A DNA stretch of 64,000 nucleotides from Hyphomicrobium denitrificans 1NES1 (GTDB lineage: Bacteria; Pseudomonadota; Alphaproteobacteria; Rhizobiales; Hyphomicrobiaceae), in the NCBI RefSeq assembly GCF_000230975.2, contig NC_021172.1, positions 2,046,001 through 2,110,000 on the forward strand, written 5' to 3'. This document shows positions 56,549 to 64,000 of the stretch, in pieces; position 1 is the stretch's first letter, and each line of letters begins with the position of its first letter. Both the position numbers and the translations under genes were made by a program. The notes under the pieces are model-generated. The model had not been told where the DNA came from. It did not search any database and saw only the letters and a program-made list of their open reading frames with translations.

Positions 56549-56797
56549 TCAGGAATTTTGCCTAGACTCAGGTTCTTTCTCGACGCGGAAGATCACTTCG
56601 TCATGCCCGCTCTGGTCGCTGTAGAGCGCTAGCGCCATCAGGGCTGTTCCGATCGACGTTGCCAGCAAGATACCGATTATCGTGCCGATAGCGGCGCCTA
56701 CGCTGACGCCAGAAAAGACACCAAGACCCCACATCACGCCACAGGCCGCGACGGAAACGGCGAGACATAGCGACGAGAAAATCGTGATTGTCCGCAT
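56549..56797 (-). CDS. Small two-helix membrane protein, unknown
   Basis: 82 residues from ATG 56797, with AAGGA nine bases upstream (an ATG at 56824 is also in frame). Two hydrophobic stretches occur: TIFSSLCLAVSVAACGVMWG and GAAIGTIIGILLATSIGTALMALAL, then a short charged tail. A Cys in VAACG could suggest a lipoprotein, but the second helix argues for a plain membrane protein. No family recognised. Confidence 0.6.
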   Translation of the reverse strand: MRTITIFSSLCLAVSVAACGVMWGLGVFSGVSVGAAIGTIIGILLATSIGTALMALALYSDQSGHDEVIFRVEKEPESRQNS

Positions 56798-56990
56798 GAG
56801 AAAATATCCTTCGAGCGCGGGCATCCAACATAAACAATCATATTACATACATGATTATAGTGCCGCATCAACGGGGTGCGAGCAGACTGCGACAAAGTGG
56901 AAACGGAAATTGCTGCTTTGCGACGACCGGAAATTTCGGGATTGAACGCGCTTTCAGAAACTTGGATTGATCGTTGGTTGTCGCGCCTCC

Positions 56991-58445
56991 TCAGAACGAG
57001 CCAAAAAGCGAACCCAGGATAATGACGGCTACCAGCGCAACGACCGCGCCGACGATCGCAACTATTGCGAGGTCGCGATAGCTTTCGCGATGGTTTGTGC
57101 CGCATACGGCAAGCAGCGTCACCACGGCACCATTGTGCGGGAGACTATCGAGCGTGCCTGCGCTGATGACCGCAACACGATGCAAAAGCGATGGATCGAT
57201 GCCGGTTTCCGACGCGAGACGCATATAAGTTTCAGCCAACGCATCGAGCGCAATCGTCAGACCGCCGGAAGCCGAACCTGTCAGGGCGGCCAAAATGTTG
57301 GTGGCCGTTGCGAGGGAAACGAGGGGTCCAGATCCGATCGACAGCACCCAGTCGCGGACAACGGCAAATGCCGGGAGCATGGCAACGACGGCGCCGAACC
57401 CCACCAAGCTTGCAACGCTGACTGCAGGCAAGACCGACGCATTGGCTCCCGCGTCAATGCTTGCGCGCAAATTCGGCAACCGCTCCCGGTTGAGGATGAT
57501 GAGAAGTGCCGTTGCGGTCGCGAGCGCCACCACGACCGACCAGACACCCGCAACTGCCGAAAGAGACGTCGATCCCCACTTTTCCTCCGCCAAAAAGGAA
57601 AAGCCGAGCCGTGGCAGGACGAGCATAGCCATCAAAAAATTGACGCCCACGACGGTTGCCAACGGCAGAGCCGCCAGCGCTACGGGTGGAAGCACCTCAC
57701 TTGCCTGACCGTGTTGAAGCTCTGCGGTATCGAACTCGCGCGCACTCGTTGCCCGCTCGCGGATGAACTGGTCGTCTGCAACGTCCTTCACCGGAGGCGT
57801 GTGCACGCCATCGTACCCCTCGCCTGCGCGTTCTGCAGCGGCCTGACTGCGCTTCAGCCACCACATGCCGAACGCCAACATGATGCCAGAAGCAATGATG
57901 CCGAGAATGGGGGCGGCGAACGGCGTGGTTCCGAAGAACGGCATCGGGATAGCGTTTTGAATTGCCGGAGTCCCAGGCAACGCCGACATCGTAAACGTCG
58001 ATGTGCCAAGAGCGATCGCGGCGGGCATCAAACGGCGCGGAATGTTGGATGCGCGAAACAGCTCCTGCGCCATCGGCGCCAACACGAAGAAGGCCACGAA
58101 CAGGCTGACGCCGCCATACGTAACCGCCGCGCCGGCAAGCACGACCGCCAATATGGCATGAGACGGGCCCATCCGTTCGCTCATGTAACGGGATATCGCC
58201 CTGACGGAGCCGCTGTCGTCCATCAGCTTGCCGAAAAGCGCTCCGAGCAGAAACAGCGGAAAGAATTGCGCAAGGAACTGCGCTGCACTGCCCATAAACG
58301 TCTGGGTCCAATGGGCAAGGAGCGGTTCGCGCGAGAAGGCCGCGGCCACGAGAGCCGCCGCCGGAGCCAAGAGAAGAATGGTCCAGCCGCGATACGACAA
58401 CCAAATTAAGAGACCGAGACCGACTAGTATTCCCAGCAAACCCAT
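56991..58445 (-). CDS. GntP-family permease
   Basis: 484 residues, an integral membrane transporter of the gluconate:H+ symporter (GntP) family with about 12 helices. Motifs include FFPLFLLGALFGKLMDDSGSVRAI, TYGGVSLFVAFFVLAPM, ALGTSTFTMSALPGTPAIQNAIP, and GSASGGLTIALDAL with AGTLDSLPHNGAVVTLL near the C-terminus. The LDSLPHNGAV block near the end is a family hallmark. Substrates in the family include gluconate and short hydroxy acids; relatives near PHB genes carry 3-hydroxybutyrate, but no such genes are adjacent here. Confidence 0.92.
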   Translation of the reverse strand: MGLLGILVGLGLLIWLSYRGWTILLLAPAAALVAAAFSREPLLAHWTQTFMGSAAQFLAQFFPLFLLGALFGKLMDDSGSVRAISRYMSERMGPSHAILAVVLAGAAVTYGGVSLFVAFFVLAPMAQELFRASNIPRRLMPAAIALGTSTFTMSALPGTPAIQNAIPMPFFGTTPFAAPILGIIASGIMLAFGMWWLKRSQAAAERAGEGYDGVHTPPVKDVADDQFIRERATSAREFDTAELQHGQASEVLPPVALAALPLATVVGVNFLMAMLVLPRLGFSFLAEEKWGSTSLSAVAGVWSVVVALATATALLIILNRERLPNLRASIDAGANASVLPAVSVASLVGFGAVVAMLPAFAVVRDWVLSIGSGPLVSLATATNILAALTGSASGGLTIALDALAETYMRLASETGIDPSLLHRVAVISAGTLDSLPHNGAVVTLLAVCGTNHRESYRDLAIVAIVGAVVALVAVIILGSLFGSF

Positions 58446-58898
58446 TGCGCAGTACTCGGTTCAAAAGCACATCGAAATTGGCAGTAGGGGCAAGAATTTA
58501 GAAAAAAAGAAGAGGCGGACACCCGAACCACAGAACGGGGCTAATCTCCAAAACTGGCGTGAAGTGTGTTCTCATATTACCGGATGACGTCATTTCAATA
58601 TACGTTTCAATATACGTTCCATTTTTTCCAAGTCGGCGCAATTGACCATCGTACAGCAGTTAATAGGTGGACAACTCTTACGCGCGAATATCTGCTGCGG
58701 CGCTCTTCTTTCGGACCATCCTCCGCGGACATGAACCGCGGCGAAAAAAATGAACGCTATCCATAATTAATTGAATGTTCGATGCGGATTGCTATCGTGT
58801 GCTGCGATTATGCAGACATAGCGCAGAACGCATGTCTTCACCCTTCACCAGCGTTAAGCCTTGGCCCCGTCTGCTCGCCACACGCAAAGAGGTTCAGC
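58446..58898. other. Divergent intergenic region between the permease and patatin genes
   Basis: About 450 bases, AT-rich in the middle, with no supported gene. It holds a tandem 12-base repeat at 58593-58616. Promoters for both flanking genes should lie here; I could not fix a clear -35/-10 pair. Confidence 0.4.
58593..58616. repeat. Tandem pair of 12-base repeats
   Basis: TTTCAATATACG occurs twice head to tail (58593-58604 and 58605-58616), followed by a partial third copy TTCC. Possible operator or slippage product between two divergent genes. Confidence 0.75.
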
Positions 58899-59924
58899 GT
58901 GTCCTTCAATCGCGATGTCGTTCTGATCGACCTAGCCTTGCAGGGCGGCGGGTCTCATGGCGCCTTCACCTGGGGCGTGCTCGATAGATTACTCGAAGAA
59001 CCTGGGCTCAAAATAGAAGCCATATCGGGGACGTCGGCTGGAGCCATGAATGCCGCCGTATTGGCCGACGGCTGGACAGCCGGCGGAGCCGAAGGTGCGC
59101 GCGCGGCACTCAACAACTATTGGCGGCGTGTTTCACAAGCGGCGGCATTCAGCCCTCTGCAGCGATCGCCGCTCGACATCATTATGGGACGCTGGGCACT
59201 CGACACCTCTCCAGCCTACGTGGCGATGGATTTGATGTCGCGCGTGCTCTCGCCCTACGATCTCAACCCGTTGGGACTCAATCCGCTGCGCGCCATTCTT
59301 GACGAATGTATTGACTTCGCGCGTCTGCCAAACTCTCCGATCAAGTTGTTCGTGACGGCGACTAACGTGCGGACGGGCCGCGGGCGCATATTTCGAAACG
59401 CTCAAATTACCGCCGATGTGCTACTCGCTTCGGCCTGCCTCCCGACGCTCTTCCAGGCCATCGAAATCGACGGCGAGCCCTACTGGGATGGCGGCTATGC
59501 CGGCAATCCGACGATAACTCCACTTGTTCGCGAAAGCGATGCAAACGATACCATCCTCGTGCAGATCAACCCCAGAGAACGGGCCGAAACGCCGCGCACC
59601 GCAAACGACATTCTCAACCGACTCAATGAGATCTCGTTCAATTCTCCCTTAATGAAAGAACTGCGCATGATCGCCGTTTTGCGTCAGGTTGCCGATCCAG
59701 GCAATGGCGAAGGCGCTCGCTGGGCAAGGATGCGGATGCACCGGATTCTGACCGACATGCTCGCACATCTGGGCGCGTCCTCAAAGCTCAACGCCGAGTG
59801 GGCATTTGTTTCTATGTTGAAAGAGCAGGGCCGAAAGAGCGCCAATGAATTTCTTACCGCGCACAGCAATGACATCGGCGTGCGCTCGACTGCCGATCTC
59901 GATGTGCTTCTGGCCGAGTGCTGA
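58899..59924 (+). CDS. Patatin-like phospholipase
   Basis: 341 residues from GTG 58899, chosen because AAAGAGG lies just upstream and the fold begins at once; an ATG at 58782 would add 39 residues without character. The patatin motifs are intact: the glycine-rich oxyanion loop LALQGGGSHGAFTWG near 14, the nucleophile GTSAGAMNAA with Ser near 44, and the Asp in YWDGGYAGNP near 197. Such acyl hydrolases cleave phospholipids or storage lipids. No signal peptide. Cytosolic or membrane-associated; substrate unknown. Confidence 0.92.
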   Translation: MSFNRDVVLIDLALQGGGSHGAFTWGVLDRLLEEPGLKIEAISGTSAGAMNAAVLADGWTAGGAEGARAALNNYWRRVSQAAAFSPLQRSPLDIIMGRWALDTSPAYVAMDLMSRVLSPYDLNPLGLNPLRAILDECIDFARLPNSPIKLFVTATNVRTGRGRIFRNAQITADVLLASACLPTLFQAIEIDGEPYWDGGYAGNPTITPLVRESDANDTILVQINPRERAETPRTANDILNRLNEISFNSPLMKELRMIAVLRQVADPGNGEGARWARMRMHRILTDMLAHLGASSKLNAEWAFVSMLKEQGRKSANEFLTAHSNDIGVRSTADLDVLLAEC

Positions 59925-60133
59925 CACGCGTTCATGCAATTTCCCGGAAGACACCCTGGCATTTATTGATGCCTTGGCATTTCGCGGCAACCATTCCCAG
60001 ATAATTGCTGCATTATCCCACCAGCAGAAGTCCGCCGCCATATGGTCGGCAACCAAGATGCTGTCCCAACTACGTCCGCTGATTGACGAAGACCAGTCAA
60101 AGTCGATGGAAGGGCGGCCGTAATCCGAGGCCC

Positions 60134-61678
60134 TTACTCTCCATGCGGATAGATACTCTGGGCACTTCTAGCGAGTGCGGCCCGTGAGTCCGGGCGGAGG
60201 TACATCATATGGCCGCCAGGAAGTAGATCGAGTGACAGCCTGCCCTGCGTGAGTTGGATCGGGAGGCGAGTTATCACATAGCGGCTCGTCATGTAGGGCG
60301 TTACGAGATCGGTCATGCCATGCACGACCGCTATCTTTAGGTTCGGGTTGAGCGCTAATCCCTCGCGAAGATCATCGTCGGCGCCAACCGCTTCTGAAGG
60401 ATCGTCCCGTTCCCAGTTCCATTTTCGACTCACCTCTCTGTTGAGGAGAGCGTACGGTCGTTCCGTCTTGAACTTCAATTCGTCGCGCAGGTAGGCGACA
60501 AAGCTCGTCGTTAGCGGCGCAATGATATTCTCAAAGATCGGATCGGTGTCGCGGGTTTTCGGCGCTGACGGGTAAGGATCGGCGCCATCGACGGACCCAT
60601 CATAGGGACTCGCGACGTCGCCCGTCTCATGATGAATTTCCTTAGTGAAAACGCTCACAGGCACGCGCCCATTCCACCTCGCAACTAACGACTCCGGCAG
60701 CCCGATGGTCTTAGCAACGGCGGCATATATGGAAGAGTTCTTGCTAGTGTCGGGGGGAGTTGCCGCAAGCGTCGTAAGATACTCGCCGAGCGCGAACTGC
60801 TCTACACTTTGAAGCGCTTCCGGGCTTAGCTTGTCACGTGACTCCAGGGCGACGGCGGCATAAGACGGCAGACGGAATGCCCAGGTCAGAGGGTTGAAAT
60901 CGTCGTCGTCCAAAAGCGAGAATTTCAACACTGGAGAAATCAGCGTGGCGCCCGTTACCGCGATGCCTTGGTCGGCAGGAAGGTGCTTGATCAGCTTCGC
61001 CGTCCGAAATCCCCCGTAGCTTTCACCAGCCAGATAAACGGGCGAGCCGATGCGGTCGTGCTTAGCTAATATGAGCCAGACGCTCTTGCCAAGCGCATCG
61101 AGATCTTCGTTAACGCCCCAGAACGCCTTTCCGACGTCCTTGACCGAATTCTTCGCGCGACTGTAGCCGGTTCCCACCGGATCCACGAACACGAGATCGG
61201 TAAACGAAAGCCATGAATCAGGATTGCTGATGGCTTTCCCATCCGGCGTAATAGCTGAGCGGCCATTGCCGAAATCGAGCACACGCGGTCCGATGGCTGC
61301 CATGTGGAGATAGGCTGAACTCGCGCCAGGACCACCATTGAAAACGAAGGTGATTGGCCTTTTGGTCGGAGGCGTGCCCGAGAGAATATAAGATACGTAG
61401 AATATTTCGGCGGTCTTGCCGCCCTGGGCATCGGTCAATGTCACCGATCCTGCCGTGGCCGTATAGTTTATCTGCCCACCCTTATTCAGGATGAGGGTCT
61501 GGCTGGTAACCGCGTCTGGCGGCAAGACCGGCTCGGATGTGGATGGCGACTCCGTGGACTGATGAGCTTCCGCCGTCTCCTTGCTAGGCGTTTCGGCGGC
61601 CGGCGTTTGGATGATGTGTGCGAGAGCAGAAAACATGAGTCCGGCAACAAGCAGCAAAGACGTCCGTTTGGGTGACAT
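60134..61678 (-). CDS. S10 family serine carboxypeptidase, secreted
   Basis: 514 residues from ATG 61678. A signal peptide (TSLLLVAGLMFSALAHI) and a polar linker precede an alpha/beta-hydrolase S10 domain. The triad is visible: Ser near 220 in YLAGESYGGFR, Asp near 456 in HGMTDLVTPY and His near 489 in GGHMMYLR. Other markers are FVFNGGPGASSAYLH and LVFVDPVGTGYSRA. It should trim peptides from the C-terminus in the periplasm or outside. It follows the DCC/LMF gene on the same strand after a 141-base gap. Confidence 0.92.
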   Translation of the reverse strand: MSPKRTSLLLVAGLMFSALAHIIQTPAAETPSKETAEAHQSTESPSTSEPVLPPDAVTSQTLILNKGGQINYTATAGSVTLTDAQGGKTAEIFYVSYILSGTPPTKRPITFVFNGGPGASSAYLHMAAIGPRVLDFGNGRSAITPDGKAISNPDSWLSFTDLVFVDPVGTGYSRAKNSVKDVGKAFWGVNEDLDALGKSVWLILAKHDRIGSPVYLAGESYGGFRTAKLIKHLPADQGIAVTGATLISPVLKFSLLDDDDFNPLTWAFRLPSYAAVALESRDKLSPEALQSVEQFALGEYLTTLAATPPDTSKNSSIYAAVAKTIGLPESLVARWNGRVPVSVFTKEIHHETGDVASPYDGSVDGADPYPSAPKTRDTDPIFENIIAPLTTSFVAYLRDELKFKTERPYALLNREVSRKWNWERDDPSEAVGADDDLREGLALNPNLKIAVVHGMTDLVTPYMTSRYVITRLPIQLTQGRLSLDLLPGGHMMYLRPDSRAALARSAQSIYPHGE

Positions 61679-61819
61679 TGAAACACCTCTTCTCCTCATC
61701 TATCGCTGGTTTTCTCGAACTAGGTGCACCTGACGCCTCGGGTACGTTCTCATGGTTGCTGGAGAGTACGGCCAACAACATACAAGCTAGTCAAATTGTC
61801 CATCGAAGCACGCCCCCTA

Positions 61820-63613
61820 CTATTTCGAACTTATTTCGGAAAAATAGAGCCCTTCCTGTCGGCGGGTCCACCACTGGCCGGTCCGCGCGTGCGTGGCCGG
61901 ATCGGCAAATCGATAGTCAAAGAGAAGCGCACGCACACGTTTGGGTGGATGATCGGGAAACGGGTTAGAACCCAGCAAGCCGAGAACGGGTGCACTGCCT
62001 TCGAGCAGGCGTCGAAGCAACCGTTCGAACCAAGGATTTTGCGCAAAGCTGCCGTAGGCCGCGAACCACATTTGCCAATCAAGCCGCGGCTGATGCGGGA
62101 TATTCCACGACGGCCGCCGATCGACCGGTCCGGGCTTGTAGCGGAAGTCGTACTCGCGCCAGCTCTGACCGTCGTCCGACCCCTCGATAATGATCTCCGG
62201 TCGGTTCATCGTCGTCGTTGCGAACGGCCCATAGGCATTGACGACGAGCCATGGCGAAATCGCTCGGGTTAAGGCACCCACAACGGGCAGACTTGGCAAT
62301 GCGAGTGCCTGCACGACGCGGTCGACACTAACCGGAACGACCAATAGCGTCAGTATGAGCGCGCAGGCCGTCGCGGCGTTGCCCGGCCGCGGCGCACGAT
62401 TTTGGACCCATAGGCTCAGCTTTTGAGGAATAGCGTGTCGGATCGCGGCGTCATCGAACAGAAAAACGCAAAGTGCAATCGTCAGCAGGTTGAAAAATCC
62501 GTAGTTGCCCGTGAGCAAGATCAGGACTTGAAATGTCAGAATGCACAAAGCTGCCAAAGCACGCAGCCTGCGCGGCAAAAAGATCAGAAACACGAGAATG
62601 AGCTCAATGACGAGTGTCGCCGCGGTCCCGGCCGCGAGCATCCAGGGCGGCAGCTGAGCGGCGTACCACGCCAGCGGCGTCGGCAGAGGCTGGGACATGA
62701 AATAGTACTTGAGCGCCGTGAGATCATGCCACGTCGGCTGCGCGGAGACTGCTTTCACAATTCCGGACATGAAAAGATAGCGGAAGATGAGCCAGCGGTA
62801 GAGCCAGACGACGATGCGCGAACCCGCCGTCAGGAAAATTGCCAGGAAGCCAGATTCGAGCAACAGCAAATCCCACTGGTAGCTCATGAAGATCTGGCCG
62901 GCGTAGACGCACGACAGGTAAAGAACGAATAGGCCGACCAGCGCTGCACGGGTCCATATCCTGAACACGACGAGAAGACCCAGAAGAATGCCGAGACCGG
63001 TCGCCGCTATAAGCACGGCATCGTTGGCACTCAGCCAGAAGAGCGTCGGCATTCGCCAATAAGCCGACACGCCCCATCCCTGGCGCGCCGCATTCAGATA
63101 TTCGCCAGCGGGAAGAATGCCACCCTCCCCGACCAATCCCAGGATTTGCACCACTAGGGAAGCGAACGCGATGACGTAAATGGCGCCGAGCAACCGCAGG
63201 AACAGCCATGAGACGAGCTCATAGCGTTCGCGCTCCAGGTGTGCTCCCCACAAGATATAAGAAAGCCGGGCAAGCAGTCCTCTGTGCCGTACCAGGAACG
63301 CGTAGGCCCATTCGCTCACGGCGGCAAATCCCGGGGCCCGTTCGTACATCCACCACCAGGCGGTGCGCCCCGGCGCGTGACGCAAGGTTCTGTAGGTTGC
63401 TGCCGCGGCCGCGTAGATCGTGCCGTCGGGTTCAATGAGTTGAATGGCGCGCGCGAAGCGTTGCCGTGGGATGGCGGGAAAATCCCCGGCCGCCTCTTGG
63501 TAAGGCCGGTAGACGACGCGGTCGCCGGTCTGCTGCTTCCAGTAGTCGACCCAATAACGACAGATCCCGCAGTCACCATCGTAAACCAATGTCGCGCGTC
63601 GTTCTGCGGGCAT
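61820..63613 (-). CDS. DCC domain fused to lipase maturation factor-like membrane protein
   Basis: 597 residues. The first 120 residues are a DCC (DUF393) thiol-disulfide-like domain beginning LVYDGDCGICRYWVDYWK with Cys15 and Cys18. The rest resembles lipase maturation factor family proteins: a long multi-helix region (LLGAIYVIAFASLVVQILGL, VLIAATGLGILLGLLVVF, SYQWDLLLLESGFLAIFL) and a C-terminal soluble stretch with RPEIIIEGSDDGQSWREYDFRYKPGP, PRLDWQMWFAAYG and FPDHPPKRVRALLFDYRF. It may help fold secreted enzymes with oxidised thiols. AAGGA lies ahead of ATG 63613. The next gene is a secreted carboxypeptidase. Confidence 0.88.
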   Translation of the reverse strand: MPAERRATLVYDGDCGICRYWVDYWKQQTGDRVVYRPYQEAAGDFPAIPRQRFARAIQLIEPDGTIYAAAAATYRTLRHAPGRTAWWWMYERAPGFAAVSEWAYAFLVRHRGLLARLSYILWGAHLERERYELVSWLFLRLLGAIYVIAFASLVVQILGLVGEGGILPAGEYLNAARQGWGVSAYWRMPTLFWLSANDAVLIAATGLGILLGLLVVFRIWTRAALVGLFVLYLSCVYAGQIFMSYQWDLLLLESGFLAIFLTAGSRIVVWLYRWLIFRYLFMSGIVKAVSAQPTWHDLTALKYYFMSQPLPTPLAWYAAQLPPWMLAAGTAATLVIELILVFLIFLPRRLRALAALCILTFQVLILLTGNYGFFNLLTIALCVFLFDDAAIRHAIPQKLSLWVQNRAPRPGNAATACALILTLLVVPVSVDRVVQALALPSLPVVGALTRAISPWLVVNAYGPFATTTMNRPEIIIEGSDDGQSWREYDFRYKPGPVDRRPSWNIPHQPRLDWQMWFAAYGSFAQNPWFERLLRRLLEGSAPVLGLLGSNPFPDHPPKRVRALLFDYRFADPATHARTGQWWTRRQEGLYFSEISSK

Positions 63614-63778
63614 GATCGGAGGTCCTTAAGCCTCAATTCAATTGCCGTTCGAGACAGGACTTGGGAACCCCAGTCCTCTGAGTCCGGTTTTCTGAACAAC
63701 CAGCGGATCTATGTTGGATTCCATGAGTAGCGTCACGTCTAGCAGACCCCTTCGGCAAAGCGAGGCTCCATCGAAGAG

Positions 63779-63946
63779 ATGCAAGCGCGGATCGCCGATC
63801 TCGAAGAAAAACTTGCCCAGGCCGACCGCATCATCGTCAGCGCCCTCGCCACGTCCGTCAGCCTTGGCGACATGAGCAAGAAATTACAGTCCGCACATGC
63901 TGCCTTGAAGGACGCACTAACCAGCCGCGGCAAGCGCGTCGCTTAG
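63779..63946 (+). CDS. Small coiled-coil protein
   Basis: 55 residues from ATG 63779, the first ATG in the frame, to TAG 63944-63946. The sequence is heptad-like: QARIADLEEKLAQADRIIV then GDMSKKLQSAHAALKDAL, suggesting a short coiled coil. Codon use is GC-rich as in neighbours. No family recognised; divergent from the DCC/LMF gene. Coding status is likely, not certain. Confidence 0.5.
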   Translation: MQARIADLEEKLAQADRIIVSALATSVSLGDMSKKLQSAHAALKDALTSRGKRVA

Positions 63947-64000
63947 GTTCATAGCCAGCGCGACACGCCCGCTTGCATTTTTGCGGGGGGCCAACCTGGA

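Noticed and set aside
56967..58409. 480-residue plus-strand open frame over the GntP permease
   Set aside because: Antisense to a permease with clear family motifs; product is very rich in Arg, Gln and His.
59845..60123. 92-residue plus-strand open frame at the end of the patatin gene
   Set aside because: Mostly overlaps the patatin gene in another frame and has no convincing start or motif.

Overview
The window looks like the chromosome of an alphaproteobacterium of the Hyphomicrobiales (Rhizobiales), close in style to Hyphomicrobium. This rests on gene content, not on a database match: C4-type 5-aminolevulinate synthase plus HemB, an NDUFA12-type complex I subunit beside a DUF2155 protein, an LdtR-type MarR regulator beside an L,D-transpeptidase, an nrdR-ribD-ribE-ribB(X)-ribH-nusB-thiL run, a large B12-dependent ribonucleotide reductase, and a membrane-bound nitrate reductase operon. 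Codon use is GC-rich in core genes and visibly more AT-rich in the first 3 kb.

Layout. 1-3.1 kb is an accessory island: the 3' end of an IS1595/ISXO2-like transposase, a promoter, an AbiEi/AbiEii-type toxin-antitoxin pair, a HEPN-like protein, and two very short genes antisense to their neighbours. 3.5-5.3 kb has alanine dehydrogenase divergent from an Lrp/AsnC regulator, with palindromic operator candidates between. 5.3-15 kb carries a secreted L,D-transpeptidase, the riboflavin/NusB/ThiL operon (on the minus strand, headed by nrdR), an HxlR regulator with a divergent flavodoxin-like gene, and glyA. 15-24 kb has hemA, an extensin-like protein, a 3-hydroxyisobutyryl-CoA-hydrolase-like enzyme, ldtR with a second L,D-transpeptidase, hemB, DUF2155 and NDUFA12. 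24.7-28.5 kb is nrdJ.

28.5-36 kb is more mixed: a membrane gene broken by a frameshift, a GIY-YIG gene preceded by a long inverted repeat, a Pro-rich membrane protein with a 13-residue tandem repeat, a CinA-like protein, SfsA, a Tat-exported MsrB and a GGDEF-EAL protein. 36.2-43.8 kb is an MdtABC-like RND efflux operon (one adaptor, two pumps). 44-46 kb holds DedA and small envelope proteins.

46.5-55.2 kb is a respiratory nitrate reduction unit, narK-narGHJI plus a translationally coupled PpiC-type isomerase, with an FNR-like box upstream. The remainder carries small proteins (one DUF6494), a GntP permease, a patatin-like phospholipase, an S10 serine carboxypeptidase, a DCC/lipase-maturation-factor fusion and a small coiled-coil protein.

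I saw no tRNA, rRNA, CRISPR array or recognisable riboswitch. I did not find one clearly undescribed system. The points most worth checking are the compact AbiE/HEPN/small-gene island, the GIY-YIG inverted-repeat element, the DCC-LMF fusion beside a secreted carboxypeptidase, the degenerate GTP-cyclohydrolase half of the riboflavin enzyme, and the isomerase coupled to narI.
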